In this document: piece after piece, positions 8,972-17,658 of the stretch
How positions within the stretch are numbered: the stretch's first letter is position 1
Layout: every line of letters starts with the position of its first letter
Notes under the pieces: generated by a model
Seen by the model: the letters and a program-made list of their open reading frames with translations, nothing else
Told to the model about the DNA's origin: nothing
The model's database searches: none
Assembly (NCBI RefSeq): GCF_036226525.1
Contig: NZ_CP108487.1
Location: 7,564,001-7,628,000 of the forward strand
Reading direction: 5' to 3'
Length of the DNA: 64,000 nucleotides
Source of the DNA: Kribbella sp. NBC_01245
GTDB taxonomy: Bacteria; Actinomycetota; Actinomycetes; Propionibacteriales; Kribbellaceae
Program-made: the position numbers and the translations under genes

Positions 8972-9373
8972 TCAGTCGTCGCGGGAGCTGAGGACGCAGA
9001 ACTCGTTGCCCTCCGGATCGGCCAACACCGTCCACGACCCGTCCTCGGTCTGCCCGACGTCCACGTGCCGGGCGCCGAGCGCCTCCAGCCGGGCGATCTC
9101 GGCGTCCCGGTCCTGACTCGTATGCGGCGCCAAATCAAAGTGCAGCCGGTTCTTCACCTTCTTCTCGTCAGGTACCGCCACGAACACCATGCCCGGTCCA
9201 ACCCGCTCCCAAGGCGTCTCTCGCATCACCTTCTCGTCCGCCCAGGACGGGACGATCACGCACTCGTCATCGGTCTCATAGATCACCTGCCATTCCAACG
9301 CCTCCGCCCACCACGCCGCCTGCCCCCGCACGTCCCTGCAATCCACCACCACCGAATACCACCTCAACGCCAT
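8972..9373 (-). CDS. Glyoxalase-like (VOC superfamily) protein
   Basis: A 133-aa protein with two beta-alpha-beta-beta-beta halves typical of vicinal-oxygen-chelate proteins. Visible markers are VVDCRDVRGQAAWWAEAL at the start, RLHFDLA in the middle, and the closing DPEGNEFCVL. Substrate unknown; members include dioxygenases, resistance proteins and lyases. GAGGAGAGAG sits directly before ATG 9373. It converges on the kinase-like gene with only 9 bp between stops. Confidence 0.8.
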   Translation of the reverse strand: MALRWYSVVVDCRDVRGQAAWWAEALEWQVIYETDDECVIVPSWADEKVMRETPWERVGPGMVFVAVPDEKKVKNRLHFDLAPHTSQDRDAEIARLEALGARHVDVGQTEDGSWTVLADPEGNEFCVLSSRDD

Positions 9374-9459
9374 CTCTCTCCTCCTCCAACACCGGAACCC
9401 AGAGCCTCCCAGACCCCACCCCCAAATTCCGGCTCTCCTGCCGTTTCCTGGGCCTTGGT

Positions 9460-9537
9460 GGACCGCCAGGTCCACACGATGGCGCGAAGCACGCCCAATC
9501 GGGGGCGAAGTCGGCCATCGTGTGGACCTGCGCGTCC
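9460..9537. repeat. Long stem-loop repeat, family A copy 1
   Basis: Arms at 9468-9483 and 9514-9529 pair perfectly over 16 bp (AGGTCCACACGATGGC and its complement), with a partly paired GGACCGCC/GCGCGTCC extension outside. The same layout occurs at 21049-21125 and 57129-57209, so this is a dispersed repeat, possibly a bidirectional terminator or a REP/MITE-like element. Confidence 0.8.
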
Positions 9538-9614
9538 GCATACCCGACCTTGGCCACGGTCGCGTGCGAACTGCGCGACGTATGGCTCGAACGGCCGTCC
9601 ACCTCCCCTCCTGC

Positions 9615-9648
9615 CGCGAGTGGTCAGGTCATGACGCGCCCACTCGCG
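9615..9648. repeat. Short palindrome, family B copy 1
   Basis: CGCGAGTGG (9615-9623) and CCACTCGCG (9640-9648) enclose a 16-nt loop TCAGGTCATGACGCGC. An almost identical hairpin lies at 19451-19484 near the second IS110-type element, and half of it recurs inverted at 21017-21029. Confidence 0.75.
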
Positions 9649-9699
9649 GGAGGTTCAAAGCTGACCACTAGTCCGAAAATGACTGTGTTGGGGCGTGCG

Positions 9700-11150
9700 T
9701 GTGTTCCGGCGGAGCGCAGCGGAGCCGGGAGGTTGTGTGCTCGGTGGTCAGGCGACGGGTTCGAGGGTGACGTTGTAGCCGAGGGCTTGGAGTTGGCGGA
9801 CGTGGTTGCGTCGTTTCCGTTCGGGGTTGATGCGGTTGTCGTAGAAGTCGGGGCCGAGGTCGTGGAAGTGGGCGTCGGGATCGGATAGCAGGTGCCAGAC
9901 GATGACCAGGATGGAGCGGCCGACCGCGACGATGGCTTTCTTGCGGCCGCGGCGTCTGGCGATGCGCCGGTAGCGTTCGCCGAGGAAGGTGTCGGTTTTA
10001 CCGGCGCAGACGGCGGCCTCGCCCAGGACCCGGGCCAGGTAGGAGTTGCCGTGGCCGGTGGCGCCGGTGCCTTTCTTCTTCCCGGCCGATTCTTTAACCC
10101 CGGGGGCGAACCTGGCCCACGACGCCAGGTGGCCCGGGGTGGGGAACCGGGTCATGTCGGTCCCGATTTCGGCGATGATCACGTGCGCGGTGACCCGCCC
10201 GATGCCGGGGATCTCATCGAGTCGTTCCACCGCCTCGGCGAAAGGGGCGATCTGGTCGCCGATCCTGTCTTCGAGGTCGGCGATATCGGCTTCGATCTGG
10301 TCGATCCGGGCCAGCATCTTGGCCAGCAGATAGGCGTGGTGGTCGGTGAAGTATCCGGTGAAGGCTTCTTCCAGGTCACCGATCTTGGCCCGCATCCGGG
10401 ACCGGGCCAACTGCGCCAGCACCTTCGGGTCCCGCTCACCCCCGGCCAGCGCGGCCAGCATGTCCCGCCCCGACACCCCGAAAATGTCCGACGCGACCAC
10501 CGACACCTTGATACAGGCATCTTCCAGCAGCTTCTCCACCCGGTTCTTCTCCGCAGTGCACGCGTTCACCAAATCAACCCGATACCGGGTCAGATCCCGC
10601 AACTGGCGGATCGGCAACGGCGGCACGAAACTGGCCCGCAGCATCTGCCGCTCCGCCACCTTGCACAACCACACCGCATCCAGCCGGTCGGTCTTCGGCC
10701 GACCCGGCAAATGCTTCACATCCTTGGCGTTCACCAGCCAGGTCTCCAACCCGGCCGCCTCCAGCAGATAGAACGGCGGCTTCCAATAGTCCGAGGTCGC
10801 CTCCATCACCACCCGCGACACCCCCAGCTCGACCAGCCGGTCAGCCAGCCGCAACAACGACCGCGTCATCGTCGAATACCGGTCCACCTCCTGCAACCGG
10901 CGCCCCGGCCGGCCCGGATCCGGAATCCGCACACAACACACCAACTCGGCCTTACCGATGTCCAGCGCCGCGACCCGCGCGATGATCTCCTCGACATCCT
11001 GCGTCTGCTCCAGCACCACAACCCACCTCCACACAACGCACCGGCAAACACGGTGCCCGCAGGAGCTGCAAGGATCCGGCGAATCTAGTCCGCGTGCTCA
11101 AAGGCAACACTGAAAGGCCCACAACGCAACTCCCGGCGCCCGACTCGCGG
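9700..11150 (-). mobile_element. IS110-type insertion sequence 1 (ends not defined)
   Basis: The element is recognised by its DEDD transposase. IS110 elements lack clear terminal inverted repeats, so the ends given are only a guess from the usual 1.4-1.6 kb size. The palindrome at 9615-9648 lies close to the presumed left end. Confidence 0.45.
9748..11019 (-). CDS. IS110-family transposase (DEDD type)
   Basis: About 423 aa. The N-terminal RuvC-like domain has the first Asp in ALDIGKAE, Glu in VVMEATSDYW and the pair of Asp in PKTDRLDA. The C-terminal Transposase_20 domain shows IPGIGRVTAHVIIAEIG and GHGNSYLARVLGEAA, with the conserved catalytic Ser in GNSYL. All key residues are present, so it could be active. 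The start is GTG 11019 after GGAGGTGG; a GTG 15 nt upstream is also possible. IS110 recombinases act with a bridge RNA encoded in the element's non-coding end. Confidence 0.9.
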   Translation of the reverse strand: MVLEQTQDVEEIIARVAALDIGKAELVCCVRIPDPGRPGRRLQEVDRYSTMTRSLLRLADRLVELGVSRVVMEATSDYWKPPFYLLEAAGLETWLVNAKDVKHLPGRPKTDRLDAVWLCKVAERQMLRASFVPPLPIRQLRDLTRYRVDLVNACTAEKNRVEKLLEDACIKVSVVASDIFGVSGRDMLAALAGGERDPKVLAQLARSRMRAKIGDLEEAFTGYFTDHHAYLLAKMLARIDQIEADIADLEDRIGDQIAPFAEAVERLDEIPGIGRVTAHVIIAEIGTDMTRFPTPGHLASWARFAPGVKESAGKKKGTGATGHGNSYLARVLGEAAVCAGKTDTFLGERYRRIARRRGRKKAIVAVGRSILVIVWHLLSDPDAHFHDLGPDFYDNRINPERKRRNHVRQLQALGYNVTLEPVA

Positions 11151-11470
11151 ACGGCCTCAAACGAACCACAGTGATACGGCGTCAACGGGCACCACCCCAA
11201 TTTTCAGCCCGGAACGGGCCGCCCACCAGAGCAGTGCCAGACTCGCGGCAGAGAGCGTGGGCAGGAAGGCGCTGACTCCGGCTTCGGCGTAACTCGCGAA
11301 GTTGGCGGTACCGGTGCCCATGGAAACGGCAGGAGTGCCGGTTTTCCACAGATGTCGCGAACGAGTGCGCGTGCGTCGGGTGGGTCTGCTAGGTGCGGGT
11401 TCGCGGGTGGGTTTGGGTGGTCTACTACGGTGCTTCGGCAAAGGGCGGCGTGGGATGAGGATGGTTGTGG
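11020..11470. other. Non-coding region upstream of IS110 transposase 1
   Basis: About 450 bp between the transposase start and the methyltransferase operon. The part next to the transposase would be the left end of the element, where IS110-group members carry the bridge RNA; I cannot fold it here. A 54-codon stretch ending at 11157 on the minus strand (starting ATG 11321) is hydrophobic but has no ribosome site, so I did not call it. The promoter of the methyltransferase operon must lie near 11400-11465. Confidence 0.4.
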
Positions 11471-12196
11471 ATGAGGGTTGTTGAGGTCGAGGGGTTGCTG
11501 GACCTGCTGGATGAGGTGTTCGAGGGCCGCGCGGATGCGACCAGCCGGGCCGCGTCAGAACACTGGAACGGGATCCTGCTGCGGGAAGGCCATCCGCTGA
11601 ACACAGATCGTCCCGACGCCAGCCTGGTCGAATGGCATCGGTCCGGGCTGTTGCCGATGGAGAAGGTCGCCACCGCCTTGGATGTCGGCTGCGGCCTTGG
11701 GCGGAACAGTCGGTGGATGGCCGGGTTTGGCGCTTCGGTCACGGGGATCGACATCGCCGCCTCCGCGCTTGAGGCCGCGCGTGGTCGTGGGGAGGGCGTG
11801 GAGTTCCGCGAGGTCGACTTCTTGCGGGAGGTGGTGCCGGGTGGGCCGTTCGAGTTGGTGTACGACTCTGGGTGCTTTCACCATTTGGCGCCGCATCGGC
11901 GGATCTCGTACCTGAAGTCGTTGCGGGAAGTCCTCGCGCCGGGTGGGTACTTCGGGATCTGTACGTTCACCTCCGGCCTTATGGGGTCCGACGAGCCCGA
12001 CGACGTACTGATGCGCTCGGGACGTCTAGGTGAGGGCGTGGGCTATACCGAGGCGGAGCTGGCGGAGATGTTCTCCTGGCTCGACCCCATCGCCGCCGGC
12101 CCGATGCCCGGGCAGGACGCGTTCGACGTACCAGTCTTCACGCAGGACTTCCTGACAGTCGCCCTATTCCGCAACCCCGCCGAGGACGATCAGTGA
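11471..12196 (+). CDS. Class I SAM-dependent methyltransferase
   Basis: A 241-aa methyltransferase. Motif I is ALDVGCGLGRNSRWMA (about residue 75), an acidic residue after the second strand is in VTGIDIAASAL, and motif IV-like FELVYDSGCFHHL follows. The C-terminal part includes REVLAPGGYFGICTF (post motif). Small-molecule methylation is likely; the substrate is unknown. ATG 11471 is preferred over a TTG 6 nt upstream. First gene of a four-gene run in which the first three overlap by 4 bp each. Confidence 0.85.
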   Translation: MRVVEVEGLLDLLDEVFEGRADATSRAASEHWNGILLREGHPLNTDRPDASLVEWHRSGLLPMEKVATALDVGCGLGRNSRWMAGFGASVTGIDIAASALEAARGRGEGVEFREVDFLREVVPGGPFELVYDSGCFHHLAPHRRISYLKSLREVLAPGGYFGICTFTSGLMGSDEPDDVLMRSGRLGEGVGYTEAELAEMFSWLDPIAAGPMPGQDAFDVPVFTQDFLTVALFRNPAEDDQ

Positions 12197-12570
12197 CTTA
12201 CAGCAGATACCAGAGCCCGCTGCCAAACGAGAGTGGCCGTCATATCGGCATCTTCGGACTGGTCAACACCCTTGCCAAGCAGGGCAAGCTGACACCGGAG
12301 CAAGAGGCGTTCCGCCGGAGCAACAACGACTGGTACGACGCGGCCTACCAGAACCCAAGTCTCGTGGATCCAACCGTCTACGACCGCGAGGTCAATCCTC
12401 TCGCGGCCGCCTGGTTCAAGCCGTCGGCCGTCCACCTGTTCGACCGCATCCCGGGCTACCTGGACATCCTCGCCGCGCACGGCATCCCCTGCCACCTGGT
12501 GACCTCGACCGACCCCGGCCGCATCGTCTACGAAGACGCCGACCAGATAGTGGTGGTCCCGCCGGCATGA
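12193..12570 (+). CDS. Hypothetical protein in methyltransferase operon
   Basis: A 125-aa protein that I do not recognise. It is soluble-looking, with a Trp/Tyr-rich middle (NNDWYDAAYQNPSLVDPTVYD) of the sort seen in small actinomycete-specific proteins. GTG 12193 overlaps the methyltransferase stop by 4 bp and GAGGA precedes it. Its own stop overlaps the next start by 4 bp, so it belongs to the operon. Confidence 0.75.
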   Translation: MTYSRYQSPLPNESGRHIGIFGLVNTLAKQGKLTPEQEAFRRSNNDWYDAAYQNPSLVDPTVYDREVNPLAAAWFKPSAVHLFDRIPGYLDILAAHGIPCHLVTSTDPGRIVYEDADQIVVVPPA

Positions 12571-13043
12571 CCCGGCGGCTGCCCGCGGGTGGGGATGATG
12601 CGGGCGTGGGGATCTTTAGGTCTAAGAAGGTGGCCAAGAAGCCGCTTCGGTTGACGTCTGAGCTGGCGCTTTTCGTGTTGCTGGCGGTGGTGTTGGGCGC
12701 GATCGGGTGGAACCTGGCCGAGGCGGAGATGAAGCTTCGCAAGGACGGGGTGACGGCTGACGGCACGGTGGTGCGGGTGCTCGGGTCGCCGACCAGGGGC
12801 GGGGACGACTTCCTCATCCGGTTCGGCCTGCCGGGTGGGCGTAAGGCCGAGGGGAAGGCGTCGCCGTATTTGGACAACGACCTCAAGGTGGGGCAGAGCG
12901 TGAAAATCCGCTACTTCCCGGCGCAGACCACTCGGGTATGGACCGAAGATCGCAACTCGGGCGTCTGGCTCCCGGTCACCTTCTTCGCCGCCGCCCTGGC
13001 CTCGCTGGTCGTCGGCCGCTGGCGCAACGCCCGCCGGGCATAA
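12567..13043 (+). CDS. DUF3592-like membrane protein
   Basis: A 158-aa protein with one membrane helix near residues 31-50, an extracytoplasmic beta-rich stretch (DGTVVRVLGSPTRGG, VRYFPAQ-like KIRYFPAQTTRVW) and a second helix at about 135-152. This order is typical of DUF3592 proteins. ATG 12567 overlaps the preceding stop; a GTG at 12606 just before the first helix is an alternative start. Confidence 0.7.
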   Translation: MTRRLPAGGDDAGVGIFRSKKVAKKPLRLTSELALFVLLAVVLGAIGWNLAEAEMKLRKDGVTADGTVVRVLGSPTRGGDDFLIRFGLPGGRKAEGKASPYLDNDLKVGQSVKIRYFPAQTTRVWTEDRNSGVWLPVTFFAAALASLVVGRWRNARRA

Positions 13044-13082
13044 CGTCCGACCGCCCGGCCGGCCTCGGGCATGATGGGCCCG

Positions 13083-13664
13083 GTGACGGAAGAGGAACTC
13101 GCTAAGCAGGTACGGAAGGTCGCGGCCGAGGCCAAGGCCGAGGTGCCCGTGGTGCGGTTGAAGGAGCCGCCCTGCAAGGGGCCGCACGTCTTGTACCTGC
13201 AGGCCAAGGGCAAGCCCGCCGAGATGCAGTTCTGCCCGGAGGTCGGCGACATGCCCGCCTCGATCCGGGAATTCCTGATCGCCCAGGAGTTCGCGGGCCG
13301 GCAGGCCGGTATGGTGCGCCGGCTCGGCCGCGTTTCGTCGTACAGCGTCGCCCTCGCGTTGGTGCTCGGCCTGGGCATCAACCTCCTGATCGATCGCCCA
13401 CTCTGGTTCTTCATCGCCATCTACCTGGTGCTCTACGCCGTGCTCCGGCTGCTCGGCCACGCCATCGTGGTACGGCGGTTGCAGCGTGCGACCGATCGCC
13501 AGCTGGTCGAATGGCTCAGCCGGGATCAGGTCGTCGAGACGCTCAACCTCTTCCACCAGCCGGACCTGAAGGCGACCGCCTGGCAGCGGGTGCAATGGCT
13601 GCTGCGTGGCGCACCGCCGTCACCCCAGACCCGGCTGCGCTGGCTGAACACCAAAGGTGACTGA
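13083..13664 (+). CDS. Two-helix membrane protein of unknown function
   Basis: About 193 aa. The cytoplasmic N-terminal half has two Cys (PPCKGPH and MQFCPEV), followed by two adjacent membrane helices at roughly residues 87-125 (SVALALVLGLGINLLI and FFIAIYLVLYAVL), then a basic C-terminal helix region. GTG 13083 is favoured; ATG at 13071 is in frame. It lies 40 bp after the DUF3592-like gene and likely ends this operon. Confidence 0.65.
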   Translation: MTEEELAKQVRKVAAEAKAEVPVVRLKEPPCKGPHVLYLQAKGKPAEMQFCPEVGDMPASIREFLIAQEFAGRQAGMVRRLGRVSSYSVALALVLGLGINLLIDRPLWFFIAIYLVLYAVLRLLGHAIVVRRLQRATDRQLVEWLSRDQVVETLNLFHQPDLKATAWQRVQWLLRGAPPSPQTRLRWLNTKGD

Positions 13665-13783
13665 ACGCCAGGCCAGATCACGGCTGGGGAACATGAAGCA
13701 AGTCCTCAGGCGTTGTTAAGGGTGTGCCCGTAGTATCTAGTCACGATCCACAGCGGATCGTTTCGGGTCATCAGGAGGATGAC

Positions 13784-14623
13784 ATGCAGAGCAGTAACCC
13801 GGTCCTGAACCGGTCGAGTGCTTTTGCGCCTGGCCAAGGCCAGGCCTATCCCGGGGCCGCTCCGTACGGTCAGCCGGGTCCCCACAACCAGCCCGGCCAG
13901 TACGGCGGTGGCTACGGCGGTCCCCAGCAGTACCAGGGCGCCCCCGCGAGCAGCCGTCCGATGACGCTGGACGACGTGATCGTCAAGACCTCGCTCACGT
14001 TGGCCGTCGTCACCATTTCGGCCGCGCTGTCGTGGTTCATGATCCCGGACACGTTGGTCACCCCGGCCTTCCTCGCCGGCGCACTGCTGGCGTTCGCGCT
14101 CGGCATGGTGCTGTCGTTCAAGCGGACGATCAACCCCGCGCTGGTGATGATCTACGCCGTCTTCGAGGGCGTTTTCCTCGGTGTCGGTAGCGAGTTCATC
14201 GCCAACTACGTCGGCAGTGCGGACGTGGTCGTGCAGGCGGTCCTCGCGACACTGGTCACGACCGCTATGACCCTGGCCACCTACAAGTACTTCAACATCA
14301 AGGTGACGGCGCGCTTCACCAAGATGGTCATCATCGCGACCATGGGCTTCGCCGGCGTCATCCTGATCAACTTCATCGCCAGCATGCTCGGCTTCAACAG
14401 CGGTATCGGCGGGTTCGGCGCGATGGGCCTGCTGTTCGCCGCGATCGGTGCCGGCCTGGCCGTGTTCAACCTGATCCTCGACTTCGACATGATCGAGCGC
14501 GGTGTCGCCGCCGGTGCCCCGCAGAACGAGGCGTGGCGCGCGGCCTTCGGCCTGACCGTCACCCTGGTCTGGCTGTACTGGAACCTGCTGCGGATCCTCG
14601 CGATCCTCCGCGGTGGCGACTGA
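13784..14623 (+). CDS. Bax inhibitor-1/YccA family membrane protein
   Basis: A 279-aa integral membrane protein. The first 60 residues are a soluble Gly/Pro/Gln/Tyr-rich tail (GQYGGGYGGPQQY), after which about seven hydrophobic helices follow. Family features include the long run ending in VWLYWNLLRILAIL and an acidic residue pair in DFDMIERG. BI-1 proteins are thought to be pH-sensitive Ca leak channels; the bacterial role is poorly defined. AGGAGG stands 5 nt before ATG 13784. It is followed by two strong hairpins. Confidence 0.88.
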   Translation: MQSSNPVLNRSSAFAPGQGQAYPGAAPYGQPGPHNQPGQYGGGYGGPQQYQGAPASSRPMTLDDVIVKTSLTLAVVTISAALSWFMIPDTLVTPAFLAGALLAFALGMVLSFKRTINPALVMIYAVFEGVFLGVGSEFIANYVGSADVVVQAVLATLVTTAMTLATYKYFNIKVTARFTKMVIIATMGFAGVILINFIASMLGFNSGIGGFGAMGLLFAAIGAGLAVFNLILDFDMIERGVAAGAPQNEAWRAAFGLTVTLVWLYWNLLRILAILRGGD

Positions 14624-14659
14624 CAGTAACCGTTTGACGGGCAAGTCCTAGCAACAGAC

Positions 14660-14695
14660 CACGGCCGGTGGGTTCTCAAGAACCCGCCGGCCGTG
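14660..14695. terminator. Strong 16-bp hairpin terminator
   Basis: A perfect 16-bp stem (14660-14675 with 14680-14695) with a TCAA loop lies 36 bp after the Bax inhibitor gene. There is no long T-tract, as is common for actinomycete terminators. Confidence 0.75.
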
Positions 14696-14729
14696 CGTCA
14701 TTGCAGGAACCTGCAAGAAGGCATAGACG

Positions 14730-14764
14730 AAGGCCGACCCCTCCACCTGGTTGGGGTCGGCCTT
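14730..14764. terminator. 12-bp hairpin terminator
   Basis: AAGGCCGACCCC (14730-14741) pairs with GGGGTCGGCCTT (14753-14764). It sits between convergent genes and probably serves the DUF4287 gene ending at 14796. A smaller perfect palindrome (14701-14716) lies between the two hairpins. Confidence 0.7.
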
Positions 14765-14795
14765 CTGGTTGGTGCTCAGTCTCCTGTTCGGCTCG

Positions 14796-15026
14796 TCAGC
14801 CCATACGCCTGTGCGCTTTGACCAGGTCGTATTCGTGGACGATGGCTGTGGCGTGCCCATGAGCGAGCGCGTACTCGCTTGATAGCCACCGCACCCTGTC
14901 GTCGAAGCGCAGGAACGACGGTCCGTCGTTCATCAGCTTGAACCACTCGGTCATGTTGCGCCCGGTACATTGGGGCACCTTCTCCACCAGACGCTGATGC
15001 GTTTCTTCTGAGTGGTTCAGGCCCAT
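14796..15026 (-). CDS. DUF4287 domain protein
   Basis: A 76-aa protein. The order TGRNMTEWFKLMNDG, then a WLSSEYALAHGHATAIV block, matches the DUF4287 pattern (TGK..EW.., WL..E.GLGHG.A..IV). Function unknown. GGGAGG precedes ATG 15026. An in-frame upstream ATG at 15077 would add a poorly conserved tail. Confidence 0.75.
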   Translation of the reverse strand: MGLNHSEETHQRLVEKVPQCTGRNMTEWFKLMNDGPSFLRFDDRVRWLSSEYALAHGHATAIVHEYDLVKAHRRMG

Positions 15027-15179
15027 TGTCGCCTCCCGTCGTCGGGGACAATCCGTTGTATATCGACTGTGCCTCACGACCGCGCGTCAGACAAGCCCCT
15101 AACGTTTCAACCTGTTCTCACCCGCATCCGCGAGCAGCAGTGCCGGAAACGCCTGTTTCACAAGGCCTACGACAGAGCG

Positions 15180-16211
15180 TTAGGACAGAGCATCAGCCGG
15201 TACGTCGGAGGCGGCCGTCGCGTGCTCGGGCTGCTTGTCCACCTCGGTCTTCGGGTGGCGCCGGCGGTGCCGTAGCTCGGCCCAACGACCCCGCGGCCCA
15301 CGCTCCCGGCCGGCCACCTTGGTGGCTGCCACCTCCGTACCCGCGGTACGAACGGCCTCGACCGCGGCCTTGGCGATCGGCAGCACGGCCTCACCCCGGA
15401 AGGCCTCGGGATGAACGAACGCGTCCGGGCCTACGCCCACGGCAGCGGCCACCGAGGGCAGCAACGCGGCCGACGCGGCGGCGTACCCGGTCACCGAGGG
15501 ATGAAAGCGGTCCGGGCCCCAGAGGGTCGGGTCCTTGCGGAAGGCCTCGCTGAGCAGGGAGCCCATCGAGACGGTCCGGCCGCCGGCTTCGACGACGGCG
15601 ATCGTCTGCGCGGCGGCCAGTCGGCGGCTCCAGGAGCGCGCCACTTGCTTCAGCGGTGGCACGATCGGCTGGACCAGGCCCAGGTCTGGACAGGTACCGA
15701 CGACGACTTCGCAGTGGGCCGCGCGCAGGCGGCGAACCGCGGCGTCGAGCAGGCGGACAGACTCCGACGGGCGGACCTGGTTCTTCACGTCGTTGACGCC
15801 GATCAGCATCACGGCGACGTGTGGTCCCGCCAGCAGGGCGTTGTCGATCTGCCCGGCCAGATCGCTGGACTGGGCGCCCGTTCTCGATACGTCGACGAGC
15901 CGGACCGGCCGCTGCGCCAGCTCCGCGAGACCGCTGGCCAGCAGCACGCCAGGGGTTTCTTCGGGCGACTCGGTGCCGTAACCGGCCGCGCTGGAGTCGC
16001 CCAGCATGGCAAGGGTGATCGGATGTCCGGGGTATCGGCCGTACAGGCCACCGCCCGGAGCCGGGTGTCCCCTCATCGGGCCGATCACACGCTGGGCATA
16101 CCGCGCTTCCGCGGTCAGCACGCCGTACAGCGTCGCTCCGATGAGACCTAACCCCCCGCCCCCAAAGGCTGCGGCCTGGGCCAGCTTCCTGGCGGCCCTG
16201 GCTTTGCTCAT
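15180..16211 (-). CDS. SGNH/GDSL-family hydrolase
   Basis: A 343-aa protein anchored by an N-terminal hydrophobic segment (AAAFGGGGLGLIGATLYGVL). SGNH blocks are visible: block I MLGDSSAAGYG with catalytic Ser, block III with the Asn in LIGVNDVKNQ, and block V WGPDRFHPSVTGY with catalytic Asp/His. It therefore likely hydrolyses an ester outside the membrane. The C-terminal ~60 residues are basic and low complexity. Divergent from cystathionine beta-synthase with 76 bp between starts. Confidence 0.85.
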   Translation of the reverse strand: MSKARAARKLAQAAAFGGGGLGLIGATLYGVLTAEARYAQRVIGPMRGHPAPGGGLYGRYPGHPITLAMLGDSSAAGYGTESPEETPGVLLASGLAELAQRPVRLVDVSRTGAQSSDLAGQIDNALLAGPHVAVMLIGVNDVKNQVRPSESVRLLDAAVRRLRAAHCEVVVGTCPDLGLVQPIVPPLKQVARSWSRRLAAAQTIAVVEAGGRTVSMGSLLSEAFRKDPTLWGPDRFHPSVTGYAAASAALLPSVAAAVGVGPDAFVHPEAFRGEAVLPIAKAAVEAVRTAGTEVAATKVAGRERGPRGRWAELRHRRRHPKTEVDKQPEHATAASDVPADALS

Positions 16212-16274
16212 GTCCCAAGGATTACACGCGGTGACCACAAAGCAAGCGAAATAGGCCAGTGTCGTGGGGGACCA

Positions 16275-16280
16275 TATAGT
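16275..16280 (+). promoter_or_regulatory. -10 box of cystathionine beta-synthase
   Basis: TATAGT ends 7 nt before the GTG at 16288, with no Shine-Dalgarno in between. This is the spacing of a leaderless actinomycete promoter and helps fix the start codon. Confidence 0.55.
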
Positions 16281-16287
16281 GAGACTC

Positions 16288-17658
16288 GTGCAATACGTGA
16301 ACTCACTCCTGGACCTGGTCGGCAACACCCCGCTGGTGCGGCTTTCGAAGACCACCGACGGCGCCAAGCCGTTGGTGCTCGCGAAGGTCGAGTACTTCAA
16401 CCCCGGCGGCTCGGTGAAGGACCGGATCGCGGTCCGGATGATCGAGGCCGCGGAGGCCTCCGGCGAGCTCAAGCCCGGTGGCACGATCGTCGAGCCCACC
16501 TCCGGCAACACCGGTGTCGGCCTCGCGATGGTCGCCCAGGCGAAGGGCTACAAGTGCGTCTTCGTCTGCCCGGACAAGGTCAGCGAGGACAAGCGCAACG
16601 TGCTCAAGGCGTACGGCGCGGAGGTCGTCGTCTGCCCGACCGCGGTCGCGCCCGAGCACCCCGATTCGTACTACAACGTCTCCGACCGGCTGGTCCGCGA
16701 GATCGAGGGCGCCTGGAAGCCCAACCAGTACGCGAACGAGAACAACCCGCGCTCGCACTACGAGACCACCGGTCCGGAGTTGTGGGAGCAGACCCAGGGC
16801 AAGATCACGCACTTCGTCGCGGGTGTCGGCACCGGCGGCACGATCAGCGGCACCGGGCGGTACCTCAAGGAGGTGTCCGACGGTCGCGTTCAGATCATCG
16901 GCGCGGACCCGGAGGGCTCGGTCTACTCCGGCGGCACCGGCCGGCCGTACCTGGTCGAGGGTGTCGGCGAGGACTTCTGGCCCGAGACGTACGACAAGAC
17001 CATCTGCGACCGGATCATCGAGGTCTCCGACGCGGAGTCGTTCGCGGTGACGCGGCGGCTGGCCCGCGAGGAGGCCATGCTGGTCGGCGGTTCGGCCGGA
17101 ATGGCGGCCGCGGCGGCGATCCGGCTGGCCAAGGAGCTGGACGATCCCGACGCGGTGATCGTGGTGCTGCTGCCCGACGGCGGCCGGGGCTACCTGACGA
17201 AGGTCTTCAACGACGAGTGGCTGTCGCAGTACGGCTTCCTGGCCCATGCGCGCCAGGGCGCGACGCTCGGCGAGGTGCTGGCCGGCAAGGACGGCGGGAT
17301 GCCGCAGCTGGTGCACACCCACCCGCACGAGACGATCGCCGAGGCGGTCGAGATCCTGCGCGAGTACGGCGTTTCGCAGATGCCCGTGGTGCGGGCGGAG
17401 CCGCCGATCATGGCGGCGGAGGTGGCCGGTTCGGTTTCGGCGCGCACGTTGATGGACGCGTTGTACTCGGGGCACGCCCGGTTGGCCGACATGGTCGAGC
17501 AGCACATGGATCCCGCCCTGCCGTCACTGGGCGCGGGGGAGCCGGTCACGAAGGCGGTCGAGCTCCTCGAGAACGCCGACGCGCTGATGGTGCTGGACGA
17601 CGGCAAGCCGGTCGGCGTCGTCACTCGCCAGGACTTGCTGGGGCACCTCGCTACCTAG
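16288..17658 (+). CDS. cbs: Cystathionine beta-synthase
   Basis: A 456-aa PLP enzyme condensing serine (or O-acetylserine) with homocysteine to cystathionine. PLP-binding Lys44 is in GGSVKDR, the substrate loop TSGNTGVGLA follows at about 72, and the phosphate-binding run GTGGTISGTGRYL is near 185. The C-terminal ~120 residues hold two CBS modules (first around HETIAEAVEILREYGV, last around DDGKPVGVVTRQDLLGHL). GTG 16288 is preferred to a GTG 24 nt upstream because it gives the usual N-terminus (QYVNSLLDLVGNTPLV) and fits a -10 box. Works with the cystathionine gamma-synthase/lyase-type enzyme at 60 kb. Confidence 0.93.
   Translation: MQYVNSLLDLVGNTPLVRLSKTTDGAKPLVLAKVEYFNPGGSVKDRIAVRMIEAAEASGELKPGGTIVEPTSGNTGVGLAMVAQAKGYKCVFVCPDKVSEDKRNVLKAYGAEVVVCPTAVAPEHPDSYYNVSDRLVREIEGAWKPNQYANENNPRSHYETTGPELWEQTQGKITHFVAGVGTGGTISGTGRYLKEVSDGRVQIIGADPEGSVYSGGTGRPYLVEGVGEDFWPETYDKTICDRIIEVSDAESFAVTRRLAREEAMLVGGSAGMAAAAAIRLAKELDDPDAVIVVLLPDGGRGYLTKVFNDEWLSQYGFLAHARQGATLGEVLAGKDGGMPQLVHTHPHETIAEAVEILREYGVSQMPVVRAEPPIMAAEVAGSVSARTLMDALYSGHARLADMVEQHMDPALPSLGAGEPVTKAVELLENADALMVLDDGKPVGVVTRQDLLGHLAT

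Noticed and set aside
9892..11088. Plus-strand frame opposite IS110 transposase 1
   Set aside because: Low-complexity shadow of the transposase; the opposite strand has all catalytic motifs.
11157..11321. Short hydrophobic minus-strand frame between the IS and the methyltransferase operon
   Set aside because: No ribosome site, no conservation evidence, and the segment may belong to the IS end.
13713..13736. A -35/-10 pair (TTGTTA and TAGTAT) before the Bax inhibitor gene
   Set aside because: The spacing is only 12 bp, too short for a normal sigma-70-type promoter.
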